A stretch of 64,000 nt of DNA from Mucilaginibacter geliditolerans (GTDB lineage Bacteria > Bacteroidota > Bacteroidia > Sphingobacteriales > Sphingobacteriaceae), in assembly GCF_014200495.1 (NCBI RefSeq), contig NZ_JACHBY010000004.1, positions 310,001 to 374,000 on the forward strand, in the 5' to 3' direction. The notes under the pieces are model-generated. The model ran no database searches, was not told the origin of the DNA, and saw nothing but the letters and a program-made list of their open reading frames with translations. Every line of letters begins with the position of its first letter. The first letter of the stretch is position 1. Shown here in pieces: positions 53,177 through 62,959 of this stretch. Position numbers and translations under genes: made by a program.

Positions 53177-53509
53177 ATGAATTGGACATCGTTGGAATCA
53201 GCGAACCAGATTGATGCAATAAAAGCACAACCCGGATACAGCTTGATTTTTAAACACAGCACACGCTGCTCTATCAGCATGATGGCAAAGAGGCGTTTTG
53301 AATTGGATTGGGATAAACTGCCCGCTGATATGCCCTTGTATTTTTTAGATCTGATAAAACACCGCGATATATCAAGTCAAATAGCACAGGACTTTCAGGT
53401 GCACCATGAATCGCCGCAAATGCTTTTAATTAAGGATGGTGAATGCATTCTTGATCAATCACATGGCGAGATCTCTGTAGAGGAAGCGCTGGAAGTTTTA
53501 GTAGCTTAG
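53177..53509 (+). CDS. ytxJ: Bacillithiol system redox-active protein YtxJ
   Basis: A 110-residue thioredoxin-fold protein: QPGYSLIFKHSTRCSISMMAKRRF with a single cysteine at residue 31 in the place of the CxxC, then MPLYFLDLIKHRDISSQIAQDFQVHHESPQMLLIKDGE. The family is called YtxJ/bacilliredoxin-like (BrxC) and removes bacillithiol from proteins. Its presence implies that the organism makes bacillithiol. Confidence 0.92.
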   Translation: MNWTSLESANQIDAIKAQPGYSLIFKHSTRCSISMMAKRRFELDWDKLPADMPLYFLDLIKHRDISSQIAQDFQVHHESPQMLLIKDGECILDQSHGEISVEEALEVLVA

Positions 53510-53523
53510 TCCGAAAGTCCGCA

Positions 53524-53596
53524 TAAGTCGGTAAGTCCGAAAGAAAGAATGGTTTTTTGAGCTTTCTGTCTTTCGGACTTCTTGACTTTCCGACTT
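53524..53596. repeat. Inverted repeat with AAGTCCGAAAGA units
   Basis: AAGTCGGTAAGTCCGAAAGA.. (53524-53547) pairs with ..TCTTTCGGACTTCTTGACTTTCCGACTT (53569-53596). It lies between convergent ytxJ and osmC, so it may also terminate both. The arms contain a doubled AGTCCGAAAG word (53509-53518 and 53533-53542). Confidence 0.65.
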
Positions 53597-53601
53597 AATA
53601 T

Positions 53602-54003
53602 CTACCACCCAAAATCAATCGTCTTTTTCAGATCGGGATGCAGGCTTACGGCTACCGGGCAGCCCCAGGCAGCATTCTCCAATATTTTCTTTTCATCGGC
53701 AGTATATTCCTTCGGGAATTTAAAGTTTAGTACCACCTCGGCTACACGGCGCGGGTTGGGCGCCATAACTTTAGTTACCTCGCAGGTAGTACCATCCATA
53801 TTAATGCCATTGTTGCGTGCAAATATGGCCATAGTAGTTAAAGCGCAGCCCGCTAATGATTCTGCAAGCAGGTCGGTTGGTGAAAAGGCTTCACCTTTAC
53901 CCTGGTTGTCGGTAGGCGCGTCAGTAATAATTTTAGTGCCCGATTGTAAGTGAGTGGCTTCTGTTCTTAAGTCGCTCAGGTAAGTTGTTTCTATAGTTGC
54001 CAT
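53602..54003 (-). CDS. OsmC-family peroxiredoxin-like protein
   Basis: A 133-residue protein with the paired OsmC cysteines: LAESLAGCALTTMA (Cys53) and NAAWGCPVAVSLHP (Cys115). The first half includes TYLSDLRTEATHLQSGTKIITDAPTDNQGKGEAFSPTDLL. It reduces organic hydroperoxides with a thiol partner; with YtxJ next door this may link to bacillithiol metabolism, which is inference. Confidence 0.93.
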   Translation of the reverse strand: MATIETTYLSDLRTEATHLQSGTKIITDAPTDNQGKGEAFSPTDLLAESLAGCALTTMAIFARNNGINMDGTTCEVTKVMAPNPRRVAEVVLNFKFPKEYTADEKKILENAAWGCPVAVSLHPDLKKTIDFGW

Positions 54004-54007
54004 AAAG

Positions 54008-54140
54008 CCCCCTAACCCCCTAAAGGGGGAATTTTTTAGTTAATTTATGCAAGCAAATTTAACTTATCATTTCAAAAAATCGCATTAAACATCAACAAAC
54101 TGTAATATTGATTATGTTCCCCCTTTAGGGGGTTAGGGGG
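54008..54140. repeat. Perfect 24-bp inverted repeat pair, CCCCCTAACCCCC type
   Basis: CCCCCTAACCCCCTAAAGGG.. (54008-54031) and its exact reverse complement (54117-54140) enclose 85 AT-rich bases. Each arm is itself a small hairpin (CCCCCTAAAGGGGG). The enclosed stretch is the divergent promoter region of osmC and lipA. A shorter, imperfect version of this type is at about 7208-7233. Confidence 0.9.
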
Positions 54141-54168
54141 ATAAAGGGTTTTTACATACATTTGCATT

Positions 54169-55047
54169 ATGATTGATTTGCCTGTAGTACCGGTTGAACA
54201 AAAACAACGTAAGCCCGATTGGCTTAGGGTAAAACTCCCGGTAGGGAAAGAATATGCCCATGTGCGCAGTTTGGTTGATACACATAAGCTGCATACCATT
54301 TGCGAAAGCGGTAATTGCCCTAATATGGGCGAGTGCTGGGGTGCCGGTACAGCCACATTTATGATATTGGGTAACATTTGTACCCGTTCATGCTCGTTTT
54401 GCGCGGTAGCCACGGGCAGGCCGCTGGCTGTTGATATGGATGAGCCTAACCGCGTAGCTAACTCGGTTAAACTAATGCAGGTTAAGCACTGCGTTATCAC
54501 CTCGGTTGATCGTGATGATTTGAAAGACGGCGGATCCATTATATGGGCCGAAACTATAAATGCCATACGCAGGGAAAGCCCTGAAACTACATTGGAAACT
54601 TTATTGCCTGATTTCAGGGGTATATGGGATAATTTGGAGCGTGTGCTGGAAACACGCCCCGAAGTGGTGTCACATAACCTGGAAACCGTACGCCGTTTAA
54701 CCAAGGAAGTACGTATACAGGCTAAATATGACCGTAGCCTTGAAGCTTTAAGTCATATATCAAAAGCGGGCCTGCGCACTAAATCAGGCATTATGCTGGG
54801 TTTAGGAGAGAGAGAAGAAGATGTTTTGGAAGCAATGGATGATCTGTTAAATGCAGGTGTGCAAATATTAACCCTGGGCCAATATTTACAGCCTACACGC
54901 AACCATCACCCCGTGATTGACTGGATTCATCCCGATCAATTTAACTTTTACAAACAAATTGGCTTAGAAAAGGGTTTTAGATATGTTGAAAGCGGACCGT
55001 TAGTTCGTTCATCGTATCATGCTGAAAAACACTTGTTTGAAATCTAA
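54169..55047 (+). CDS. lipA: Lipoyl synthase
   Basis: A 292-residue radical-SAM enzyme. The auxiliary cluster cysteines are C45, C50, C56 ([12 protein letters not shown]) and the radical-SAM cluster C71, C75, C78 (CTRSCSFC). [57 protein letters not shown] and [16 protein letters not shown] complete the family. It inserts two sulfurs into the octanoyl chain of lipoyl domains. Plus strand, followed 23 bases later by a sigma factor gene. Confidence 0.96.
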   Translation: MIDLPVVPVEQKQRKPDWLRVKLPVGKEYAHVRSLVDTHKLHTICESGNCPNMGECWGAGTATFMILGNICTRSCSFCAVATGRPLAVDMDEPNRVANSVKLMQVKHCVITSVDRDDLKDGGSIIWAETINAIRRESPETTLETLLPDFRGIWDNLERVLETRPEVVSHNLETVRRLTKEVRIQAKYDRSLEALSHISKAGLRTKSGIMLGLGEREEDVLEAMDDLLNAGVQILTLGQYLQPTRNHHPVIDWIHPDQFNFYKQIGLEKGFRYVESGPLVRSSYHAEKHLFEI

Positions 55048-55070
55048 ATTTTCTTTATAACTTCACCCTG

Positions 55071-55622
55071 TTGACTAAGAAGGGTAAAATATCACTCACC
55101 GAAGAGGAATTAGTGTTTTCACTAAGGAACAGGGAAAAGATTGCCATAGAGGCACTCTATGATATGTACTCCTCCTCGTTGTACGGTGTAATATCACGCA
55201 TAATTATTGATACGGCAGCCGCCGAAGATGTTTTACAGGAAACCTTTGTAAAGATCTGGCATTCATTCTCAAGCTATAGTACTGAAAAGGGGCGTTTATT
55301 TACCTGGATGGTGAATATCGCACGCAATTTAGCTATAGACAAACTACGATCTAAGGATTTTAAGAATCAAAACAAAAACCAGGAACTCGAAAATAACGTA
55401 ACTTTCATAGACGAGCAAAGGAATACAGTTTACAATCCTGAACTATTAGGCGTTAAAGACCTGGTTCAGACACTAAAACCCGAGCAGAAATCTATTCTTG
55501 AACTGGTGTATTTTAAAGGTTACACTCATGTGGAAGCAGCAGATGAGCTAGGCATTCCTTTGGGTACTATTAAAACACGTTTAAGGATGGCTATACTGGA
55601 ACTTAGAAAACATTTTAATTGA
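55071..55622 (+). CDS. ECF-like sigma-70 family factor
   Basis: A 183-residue sigma factor with regions 2 (ALYDMYSSSLYGVISRIIIDTAAAEDVLQETFVKIW, then GRLFTWMVNIARNLAIDKLR) and 4 (LKPEQKSILELVYFKGYTHVEAADELGIPLGTIKTRLRMAI). No region 3. The start is TTG at 55071; no ATG lies close in frame. The anti-sigma gene follows after 10 bases and begins with GTG, so both have weak starts, possibly keeping expression low. SigK/RskA-type pairing. Confidence 0.92.
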   Translation: MTKKGKISLTEEELVFSLRNREKIAIEALYDMYSSSLYGVISRIIIDTAAAEDVLQETFVKIWHSFSSYSTEKGRLFTWMVNIARNLAIDKLRSKDFKNQNKNQELENNVTFIDEQRNTVYNPELLGVKDLVQTLKPEQKSILELVYFKGYTHVEAADELGIPLGTIKTRLRMAILELRKHFN

Positions 55623-55632
55623 AAGTTGAGTA

Positions 55633-56460
55633 GTGGAAGACATTAAGGCATATATTGAATCAGGCATATTGGAACTTTACGTTCTGGGTGATGTTACCCA
55701 GGAAGAAAAGAACCAGGTGGAAGCTATGATTTCAGAATATCCGGCTGTAAAGGCCGAATTGGATGAAATTGAGCGTTCCATGGAAGCCTATGCCTTAGAA
55801 AATGCCATTGAGCCTTCAGAAGAACTTCGCGGTAAAATATTGAACAGCCTGTTAACTAATTTTGGTGATGATGATACCTTCCCCACAAAAAAAGAGCCTG
55901 TTAAAAAAGATAATTTAATTGCTTTTACAGCATCAAAACCAAATAGCTTTTACAAATACGCCTTTGCAGCCTGCCTGGCATTATTAATACTTAGCGTTGC
56001 TGCTTTGGTTGATATGTATGATCAGTTGAAAGAAGCAAACACGCAACTGGTGGCTTTGAGCTCATCAAATCAGCATTTTACCAACACGGTTAAATTTATG
56101 GATCACCAGTTGAACATTTACCGCGATCCAACATTTAAGGTTATAAAACTACAAGGCACTGCCAAACATACATCCGCCTCAATGTTAGTTGCTTTTAGTC
56201 CGATCAAAAAACAAGTAATGATTGATATGGCTGATCTGCAACTACCTCAGAATGATAGCGCGCACCAGTACCAGCTATGGGCCCTGGTAGGCGGCAAGCC
56301 GGTGAGCCTGGGTGTTTTTGATAAAACATCCGACAGTGTGGACATGAAACAAATGCAATCTATTGCCGTGGCCCAGGCCTTTGCGGTAACGCTTGAGCCT
56401 AAAGGCGGAAGTGTAAACCCAACCATGGATCAGATGATGGTTATGGGAGCCGTTTTATAG
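55633..56460 (+). CDS. Anti-sigma factor, RskA-like
   Basis: A 275-residue protein starting with GTG. The N-terminal cytosolic domain holds EDIKAYIESGILELYVLGDVTQEEKNQVEAMISEYPAVKAELDEIERSM, one membrane helix (about 97-116), then the RskA domain ending in HQYQLWALVGGKPVSLGVFDKTSDS. There is no zinc-finger CxxC. It is encoded 10 bases downstream of its likely sigma partner, which it would hold inactive at the membrane. The signal is unknown. Confidence 0.9.
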   Translation: MEDIKAYIESGILELYVLGDVTQEEKNQVEAMISEYPAVKAELDEIERSMEAYALENAIEPSEELRGKILNSLLTNFGDDDTFPTKKEPVKKDNLIAFTASKPNSFYKYAFAACLALLILSVAALVDMYDQLKEANTQLVALSSSNQHFTNTVKFMDHQLNIYRDPTFKVIKLQGTAKHTSASMLVAFSPIKKQVMIDMADLQLPQNDSAHQYQLWALVGGKPVSLGVFDKTSDSVDMKQMQSIAVAQAFAVTLEPKGGSVNPTMDQMMVMGAVL

Positions 56461-56648
56461 CTATCAAAAGCTAAATCTCTTTCTTTTTTTGTTAAATTAA
56501 GTTAAAATGCATGTTTTTTAGTGTGTTTTTAACATCTGACAAAACAATATTATTTTTTTTTACGTTTTGTAACTATTAGTGCCCTATAGATGTCTTATAG
56601 GTAATTTAGTTTAGAGTATTTTGTTCTTTATAAGATCAGTTAATAGTT

Positions 56649-56680
56649 AGCGGTTGTACGATACTTACAACCGCTTTTTT
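56649..56680 (+). terminator. Terminator of the sigma/anti-sigma operon
   Basis: Perfect 10-bp stem AGCGGTTGTA / TACAACCGCT with a 7-base loop and T-run. It is about 190 bases past the anti-sigma stop, leaving a long 3' untranslated region; it also touches the stop codon of convergent nnrDE. Confidence 0.88.
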
Positions 56681-58182
56681 TATGCGCTTAATTTTGCCAT
56701 AGTAATTGGCAGTTGATTAGCCAGTTTGCCTGGTAAAACTACATTCATCCGGTTGGGCAGCGCAAGTTCATCACCTGCTTTACCATGTATGTAATTACCA
56801 ATAATACAGGCTTCGTATGGGGCATACTTTTGTGCAAGCAGGGCGGTTATAATACCGGTAAGTACATCGCCCATGCCACCACTGGCCATAGCAGCATTAC
56901 TTGTTGAATTAAAATAAGCTTTACCATCCGGGGTAGCTGTTATGGTATAATCGTTTTTTAGTACGATACATATTTTAAATTCCCTGGCTTTTGCTATAGC
57001 TGTTTGCACCCGTAACCACCAATTGGTATGTTCACCAAATAGGCGGTCAAATTCTTTCATGTGCGGCGTTAAAATGCTGCCTTCAGGTATTAAAGCCCAT
57101 AACTCCTTGTGGGCCGACAGTACATTTAACGCGTCAGCATCAATAACCACAGGTTTTTTATAGTTAGTAAAGATGTAGGTTAATAAAGCCAGCGTATTTT
57201 CATCATCGCCCAAACCCGGGCCGATGCCCACAGCGGTAAATTTATTCCAATCGATCTCGGGCAAATCATCGCCTTGTCTTATGATGGCCATAATCTCGGG
57301 CATATAACTATTTAGGGCAGTAAGGCCGCTCTCGGGTACACATGCGGTGGTTAAACCTGTACCAGCCTGTGCGCATCCCGCAGCTGAAAGTAAAGCTGCT
57401 CCCATAGTTTTAGCCTGGCCTGCAACTATAAGCGCATGGCCATACGTGCCTTTGTTGCTGAATTTATGGCGAGGTTTTATAAGTTTACGGATATCCTTTT
57501 CGCCCACAAACTGATAGGGGGAGTTTAATGATTGCACAAAGCCCTCGTCAATGCCGATATTAACCGCCTCCCAGCACCGCATATTCGGCCCCGATTCAGG
57601 CAGCAGAAAGTTGATTTTAGGCTGTTGAAAGGTGATCACCAGGTCTGCTTTTAAAACAGTGGCCTCGGGCTTTATTTCGCCATCTGTAAAAAATCCGGTA
57701 GGGACGTCCACTGCTACCACAGTTCTGTTAAGATCGTTAAGATATTCCACCAGCTTTTTATAATCGCCGCTTAATGGTTTGTTCAAACCGCTACCCAGCA
57801 TGGCATCAATAATTACAGGACTATCTTCGTCAGGGAAAGACTCGCCAGGTTTTATTTCTGTCAAAGGAATCGCTTTTTGCAGCCGTTTAAAGTTAGCATT
57901 AAAATCATCGGATGCCTTATCTGAAAAACGGGTGATGATAACGTTTAAAGCCTTATAATGATGCTCATACAGCATACGCGCTATGGCCAAACCATCGCCT
58001 CCATTATTGCCCGTACCACAATAGATGGATATCGCCTGTTTTTTATCAGGAAAATGATTGATGAACCAGCCCACAAATGCCTTTGAGGCGCGTTCCATTA
58101 AATTAATAGACGTAATGGGTTCATGAGCGATGGTATAAGCATCAGCTTCGCGAATTTGGGATGATAGAAGTAACGGCAGCAT
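56680..58182 (-). CDS. nnr: Bifunctional NAD(P)HX epimerase/dehydratase
   Basis: A 500-residue fusion. The N-terminal epimerase (about 1-215) has GTGNNGGDGLAIARML and VIDAMLGSGLNKPLSGDY. The C-terminal ADP-dependent dehydratase (about 225-495) has KGTYGHALIVAGQAKTMGAALLSAAGCAQAGTGL, GIGPGLGDD, LTPHMKEFDRLFG and ASGGMGDVLTGIITALLAQ. It repairs hydrated NADH/NADPH. Both domains are complete. It is the first minus-strand gene right of the sigma/anti-sigma terminator, and the PIN pair lies upstream. Confidence 0.95.
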   Translation of the reverse strand: MLPLLLSSQIREADAYTIAHEPITSINLMERASKAFVGWFINHFPDKKQAISIYCGTGNNGGDGLAIARMLYEHHYKALNVIITRFSDKASDDFNANFKRLQKAIPLTEIKPGESFPDEDSPVIIDAMLGSGLNKPLSGDYKKLVEYLNDLNRTVVAVDVPTGFFTDGEIKPEATVLKADLVITFQQPKINFLLPESGPNMRCWEAVNIGIDEGFVQSLNSPYQFVGEKDIRKLIKPRHKFSNKGTYGHALIVAGQAKTMGAALLSAAGCAQAGTGLTTACVPESGLTALNSYMPEIMAIIRQGDDLPEIDWNKFTAVGIGPGLGDDENTLALLTYIFTNYKKPVVIDADALNVLSAHKELWALIPEGSILTPHMKEFDRLFGEHTNWWLRVQTAIAKAREFKICIVLKNDYTITATPDGKAYFNSTSNAAMASGGMGDVLTGIITALLAQKYAPYEACIIGNYIHGKAGDELALPNRMNVVLPGKLANQLPITMAKLSA

Positions 58183-58223
58183 ATAGCCTAAAGTTAGGAT
58201 TAATGCTTTTTGTTTGAGACGAA

Positions 58224-58631
58224 TTATGAATTTATAATATTCATAAATTCGTCTGCTGTTATTATTTTGACAAATGGGAAATCCAAATTTTTAACAGCAT
58301 TGAAATGGGAGTCATTTGTAACTAAGTAATCTGCATTGGCAGCAACTGCTATATCAAAAAACTTATTATCGTCGGGATCGGCTTTAATGGCATTCCAATT
58401 ATAGTAGACCTGTTGAAATATGATATCAGGAGATTCAACAAATATTTCAAGGATTATTTCAGCAATGCCATTAGCGGAATATTGTTGTAATATTTCCGTG
58501 TACTCAAAAACAATTTCATCGGAAATTATTAGTTGATATTTACCATCGATAAAGGAATTCCAAATAGGCCTGAACCTGCTTTTTTTGCCAAGGGTAACCA
58601 AAAGCACATTAGAATCTAATACTACTTTCAT
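58224..58631 (-). CDS. PIN-domain protein, toxin-like (VapC-type)
   Basis: A 135-residue PIN protein: VVLDSNVLLVTL (Asp6 first acidic), ISDEIVFEYTEIL (Glu), IKADPDDNKFFDIAVAANADYLVTNDSHF (several Asp). The acidic residues needed for Mg-dependent RNase activity are kept. It matches the group annotated as putative toxin-antitoxin PIN family. The upstream 80-codon gene ends in TAATG overlapping its start, the usual TA organisation. Confidence 0.9.
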   Translation of the reverse strand: MKVVLDSNVLLVTLGKKSRFRPIWNSFIDGKYQLIISDEIVFEYTEILQQYSANGIAEIILEIFVESPDIIFQQVYYNWNAIKADPDDNKFFDIAVAANADYLVTNDSHFNAVKNLDFPFVKIITADEFMNIINS

Positions 58632-58867
58632 TAATGCTTAGGAGTACTACGGAAATGCTTTTTACTTAGCTGCTCATAGCTATCTGTGGTAATATTGCTT
58701 TTAGCCTCCCATTCTTCAATGGTCTCATCCACCTGCTTTGACAATAACTTTACCGCAAGTCGTCTTATCTGTATAAAATCACCTTCGGGCATTGGCTTTT
58801 TTAACAGGCGCAACATCATTAACTGTTGTTCGTTAAGAGAATCAGAAGTTAATTCTTTGGTTTCCAT
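58631..58867 (-). CDS. Putative antitoxin partner, unknown family
   Basis: A 78-residue charged protein starting METKELTSDSLNEQQLMMLRLLKKPMPEGDFIQIRRLAVKLLSKQVDETIEEWEAKSNIT. It is mostly helical with a basic C-terminus, KKHFRSTPKH. No known DNA-binding fold (RHH, AbrB, HTH) is obvious. Called antitoxin by position: it is directly upstream, and its stop overlaps the PIN start by one base (TAATG). Homologues of this kind are often paired with PIN in Bacteroidota; the role is inferred. Confidence 0.75.
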   Translation of the reverse strand: METKELTSDSLNEQQLMMLRLLKKPMPEGDFIQIRRLAVKLLSKQVDETIEEWEAKSNITTDSYEQLSKKHFRSTPKH

Positions 58868-58921
58868 ATTCAAATATAAGAAATTGAGTATAAAGAATAT
58901 CGGTCTTTTTAATGGACGGTA

Positions 58922-61768
58922 TTATTTTATCCCCATCTCTTTTTTCAAAAACTGCCCGGTAAAGCTCTCCTTTACCTTACACAAACCTTCAGGCGTGCCG
59001 CTGAATAATATTCTGCCGCCGCCTGAGCCGCCTTCTGGTCCAAGATCAATTACGTGATCAACTACCTTAATAACATCAAGGTTATGTTCAATTACTAATA
59101 CAGTGTTACCCTTATCAACCAGTTGGTTTAAAACGCCAAGCAATACGTTAATATCCTCGAAATGCAAACCGGTGGTTGGCTCATCCAGTATGTAAAAGGT
59201 ATTGCCGGTATCTTTTTTTGATAGCTCTGTCGCCAGTTTAACACGTTGTGCTTCGCCGCCAGATAAGGTGGTTGATGCCTGGCCAAGCCTGATATAGCCC
59301 AATCCAACATCAAGCAAAGTCTTAACCTTGCGGTAGATAGCTGGGATGTGCTCAAAGAATGGTGTAGCATCCTCAATGCTCATATCCAGCACATCGCTGA
59401 TGGATTTACCACGATAGCGTACTTCCAGCGTTTCACGGTTATAGCGCCTGCCGCCGCATTCTTCGCAAGGTACCTGTACATCGGGTAAAAAGTTCATTTC
59501 AATCACCTTCATGCCTGCGCCCTGGCAGGTTTCACAACGGCCGCCTTTTACGTTGAATGAGAAACGACCCGGTTTGTAACCTCTGATCCTCGACTCCGGC
59601 AATTGTACGTACAGGTTACGGATATCAGAGAAAACACCGGTATAAGTTGCCGGGTTTGAGCGTGGTGTACGGCCAATTGGCGATTGATCGATCTCGATCA
59701 CTTTATCAATATTTTCCAACCCTTCAACCTTTTCAAATGGCAGCGGGTGCTTTTTAGCCCTGAAGAAGTGATGGTTCAGGATAGGATACAGGGTTTCCGT
59801 TATCAAACTTGATTTACCGCTTCCCGACACGCCCGTAATACCGATCATTTTACCCAAAGGGAAATCAGCACTAACCTTTTTTAAGTTATGGCCGGTTGCT
59901 TTTTTCAGGCTTAATGTTTTGCCGTTGCCTTCGCGCCTTTTCTTGGGGATGGCGATTTCGCGTTCGCCGTTAATGTATGATGTGGTTAGTGTGTGTGCCT
60001 TCATTAATTCGGCAGGGGTACCCTGGGCTACAATCTCGCCACCATGAACGCCTGCCGCCGGGCCCATATCAATCACATGGTCGGCTTCCAGTATCATGTC
60101 CTTATCGTGCTCAACTACCAATACGGTGTTGCCCAGATCGCGCAGGTTTTTTAGTGCGTTGATGAGCCTTTCATTATCGCGTTGGTGCAGCCCGATGCTT
60201 GGTTCATCCAGGATGTACATCACATTCATTAATTGTGAGCCGATCTGCGTGGCCAGCCTGATACGCTGTGCCTCGCCACCCGAAAGGGTTTTAGCCGTAC
60301 GGTCGAGCGTTAAATAGCTTAACCCTACATCCAGCAAAAACACAATGCGTGCACGGATCTCTTTTAATATTTCTTTGGCGATAACATTCTGGCGTTCATT
60401 TAACCTGCTTTCCAGGTTATTGAACCAATCCTGCAGATCGTTAATGTCCAGGGTAGCCAGCTCAAAGATGTTTTTTTGGTCGACCTTAAAATGCAGCGAT
60501 TCCTTTTTTAGCCTTGCACCATCACATACCGGGCATGTTTTTAACACGCGATAGTTTTCCATATCGTCCATGCCTTCATCGCCACGGCGTTCCTGCTGCT
60601 CTTCCAGCATGCGGATGATGCCATCAAAGGTTATCTGATAACTTTGTACGTTCCATTTGTTGTATTCAACCGCAACGGTTATCATTTCGTTGGAACCGTT
60701 CAGGATGATATCCAGCTTCTCCTTTTCCAGTTTTTCAATAGGTGTAGATAGGCTGAACTCGTACTTTTTAGCAAGCGCTTTTAACACCTGGAAGATCCAT
60801 GTTTCGCGGTATTCGCCTAATGGGGCAAGGCCGCCATTCAATATGCTCAGTTTTGGATTCGGGATAACCGAAGCCTCATCAACCTCAAAAATATAACCCA
60901 GTCCATTACACTTTTCGCAGGCACCATAAGGGGAGTTGAACGAGAAGGTATTTGGCTGCGGTTCATCATAAGATATGCCTGAAACAGGGTCCATCAGATA
61001 TTTACTGAAATAGGATACATTATTATCCTTATCGCCGATCCTGATAATGCCCTTGGCGATCTTTAATGCCGCTTGTATGGAGGTGTATAAACGCTTGCTG
61101 TCAGCCTGACTAACTATCAGGCGATCAACCACCACATCAATGTCGTGGATCTTGTAACGATCTACCTGCATTTTGGGTTCAACATCGGCCATCGCTCCAT
61201 CAATCCAAACCTTTAAGTAGCCTTGTTTGCGTATCGATTCAAATAATTCGCGGTAGTGGCCTTTGCGGGCTTTTACAACCGGGGCTAATATATTAACGGG
61301 CTGACCGTCAAATCTTTCAAAAATGGTTTTCAGGATCTGATCTTCAGACATGCGTTCCATTTTTTCGCCTGTTTCATAAGAATATGCTTCGCCTACACGG
61401 GCAAAAAGCAGGCGCATAAAATCGTATATCTCGGTAATGGTACCAACGGTTGAGCGCGGGTTTTTACTGGTAGTTTTTTGCTCAATGGCAATAACCGGAC
61501 TAAGGCCTGAAACCTTATCCACATCCGGCCGCTCCATACCGCCCATAAACTGGCGCGAGTAAGCCGAGAAAGTCTCCATATAGCGGCGCTGACCTTCGGC
61601 ATAAATGGTATCAAATGCCAGTGATGATTTTCCACTGCCGCTTAGCCCGGTAATTACTACCAGTTTGTTGCGCGGAAATGAAACATCGATATTTTTTAAA
61701 TTATGTACCCGGGCCCCGTAAACTTCAACTTCACTTTGCTCGCCCAGATCGAGAGGTTTGTTATTCAT
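58922..61768 (-). CDS. uvrA: Excinuclease ABC subunit A
   Basis: A 948-residue UvrA. Walker A sites [20 protein letters not shown] and [15 protein letters not shown]; signatures [19 protein letters not shown] and [17 protein letters not shown]; Walker [13 protein letters not shown] and [12 protein letters not shown]. Zinc-binding cysteines in [18 protein letters not shown] and [32 protein letters not shown]. It recognises damaged DNA in nucleotide excision repair. Lies on the minus strand after a lytic transglycosylase gene. Confidence 0.97.
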   Translation of the reverse strand: MNNKPLDLGEQSEVEVYGARVHNLKNIDVSFPRNKLVVITGLSGSGKSSLAFDTIYAEGQRRYMETFSAYSRQFMGGMERPDVDKVSGLSPVIAIEQKTTSKNPRSTVGTITEIYDFMRLLFARVGEAYSYETGEKMERMSEDQILKTIFERFDGQPVNILAPVVKARKGHYRELFESIRKQGYLKVWIDGAMADVEPKMQVDRYKIHDIDVVVDRLIVSQADSKRLYTSIQAALKIAKGIIRIGDKDNNVSYFSKYLMDPVSGISYDEPQPNTFSFNSPYGACEKCNGLGYIFEVDEASVIPNPKLSILNGGLAPLGEYRETWIFQVLKALAKKYEFSLSTPIEKLEKEKLDIILNGSNEMITVAVEYNKWNVQSYQITFDGIIRMLEEQQERRGDEGMDDMENYRVLKTCPVCDGARLKKESLHFKVDQKNIFELATLDINDLQDWFNNLESRLNERQNVIAKEILKEIRARIVFLLDVGLSYLTLDRTAKTLSGGEAQRIRLATQIGSQLMNVMYILDEPSIGLHQRDNERLINALKNLRDLGNTVLVVEHDKDMILEADHVIDMGPAAGVHGGEIVAQGTPAELMKAHTLTTSYINGEREIAIPKKRREGNGKTLSLKKATGHNLKKVSADFPLGKMIGITGVSGSGKSSLITETLYPILNHHFFRAKKHPLPFEKVEGLENIDKVIEIDQSPIGRTPRSNPATYTGVFSDIRNLYVQLPESRIRGYKPGRFSFNVKGGRCETCQGAGMKVIEMNFLPDVQVPCEECGGRRYNRETLEVRYRGKSISDVLDMSIEDATPFFEHIPAIYRKVKTLLDVGLGYIRLGQASTTLSGGEAQRVKLATELSKKDTGNTFYILDEPTTGLHFEDINVLLGVLNQLVDKGNTVLVIEHNLDVIKVVDHVIDLGPEGGSGGGRILFSGTPEGLCKVKESFTGQFLKKEMGIK

Positions 61769-61773
61769 ATTTT

Positions 61774-61876
61774 ATAGTTGATTGGGTTGATTAAGTTGGA
61801 TTGGTGAGTGGTTAAATAATTAGATACTAATATTTTAACCTAATCAACTACTCACCTGGTTAACTCAATCAACCAA
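61774..61876. repeat. Inverted repeat upstream of uvrA
   Basis: TAGTTGATTGGGTTGATTAA.. (from 61775) and GGTGAGTGGTTAAA are mirrored by TTTTAACCTAATCAACTACTCACC and GGTTAACTCAATCAACCAA (to 61875). Arms of about 40 bases with mismatches. It lies in the uvrA promoter region, between uvrA and the transglycosylase terminator. Confidence 0.6.
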
Positions 61877-61892
61877 TGCTACAAATATACGC

Positions 61893-61928
61893 AAAAAAAG
61901 GCCGATCTGCCATTTGGCGGACCGGCCT
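61893..61928 (-). terminator. Terminator of the lytic transglycosylase gene
   Basis: Read on the minus strand: AGGCCGGTCCGCCA / TGG..AGATCGGCCT stem (13 bp with one mismatch-type pair), followed by TTTTTTTGC. Confidence 0.85.
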
Positions 61929-61955
61929 GATAAGTGCTCCGTAATTTTTTACAAA

Positions 61956-62738
61956 TTAATTATATGCCAGCAGATGCGGTGCAGGCATGCCGGTGTAAGG
62001 TTCTTTATAACCATACTTGGCAGGCTTGCTGATGATCTCTTTCATGGCAATAAGGTTGTATACATATACACCTGTTTCGCGGTTTAAATGCATACGGAAA
62101 TAATTGTCCTCGTTTTGCTTGTGGATCTGTTTTTGCAGTTTGATTTCGCCGTTGTTGTAAGCTGCTGCAGCCAATGTCCAGCTATTGAACTCGCCATACA
62201 GCTCTTTAATGTACTTACATGCAGCTACGGTTGATCTTTTAATGTTTAACCGCTCATCAACGCCATGGCCTACCTTTAAACCATAGGTGCGTGCTGTGCC
62301 TGGCATAAACTGCCATAAACCCGCCGCGCCTTTGGGCGAAATGCCATTACACAGGCCCGATTCAACCAAAGGAATATATTTGAAATCTTCGGGAATACCA
62401 TAGGCCTTTAAAATGGGCACAATGATGGGAAATAATTTTTCCGCTTTGCGCTGCAATACGTTTGATTGTATACAGCTGAAACCATGTCTTTGTAATGTGG
62501 TCTTCATTTTCCTGTCAACCTTTTTATCGTTAACAGGTATTGCCTCATCGGCAAAATTTAAATCATTTTCGGCTGTATTTTTTGTGAAAATATACCGGGA
62601 ATTTACGTGATTAGTTACAGTAGCCGGGGCCGGTTTTGACACCGCCGCGTTGCTAAAAGTAAACCTGGAAATGACAACCAGCACGAATATTACGGAGCAC
62701 GTAATTAAGTGTTTTTTAATCATTTCGTTTTTATTCAT
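61956..62738 (-). CDS. Lytic transglycosylase, SLT/family 1
   Basis: About 260 residues with an N-terminal membrane anchor or signal (LITCSVIFVLVVISRF). The SLT domain (about 100-235): FKYIPLVESGLCNGISPKGAAGLWQFMPGTARTYGL has the catalytic Glu in VESGL; AACKYIKELYGEFNSWTLAAAAYNNGE completes it. It cleaves peptidoglycan glycan chains to 1,6-anhydro ends. I chose the ATG at 62738 (MNKNEMIKKH); an upstream ATG-like start adds 10 residues. Confidence 0.92.
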   Translation of the reverse strand: MNKNEMIKKHLITCSVIFVLVVISRFTFSNAAVSKPAPATVTNHVNSRYIFTKNTAENDLNFADEAIPVNDKKVDRKMKTTLQRHGFSCIQSNVLQRKAEKLFPIIVPILKAYGIPEDFKYIPLVESGLCNGISPKGAAGLWQFMPGTARTYGLKVGHGVDERLNIKRSTVAACKYIKELYGEFNSWTLAAAAYNNGEIKLQKQIHKQNEDNYFRMHLNRETGVYVYNLIAMKEIISKPAKYGYKEPYTGMPAPHLLAYN

Positions 62739-62917
62739 ATGTACTATTATAGGTAAAACCTGCGGCAAAGGTATGGCATATAAATCACATAATCAAATAC
62801 TTGCCAATACCTTAGTGTTTTGAGCCCTTAAAAAACACCCTTAAAATCGTGGTTTAAACTGCTTTAAACAGCGATTTTTAGACGAACAAAAAAGTTTAAA
62901 AATTGTTTAAATTTTTG

Positions 62918-62925
62918 TAACTTTG
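62918..62925 (+). promoter_or_regulatory. Bacteroidota -7 element upstream of the pseudouridine synthase gene
   Basis: TAACTTTG matches TAnnTTTG 35 bases before the start codon at 62960. A TTT lies at the -33 distance. Confidence 0.55.
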
Positions 62926-62959
62926 ACCCCTCACGCTGAGAAGTGTTAATCAAAAATAT

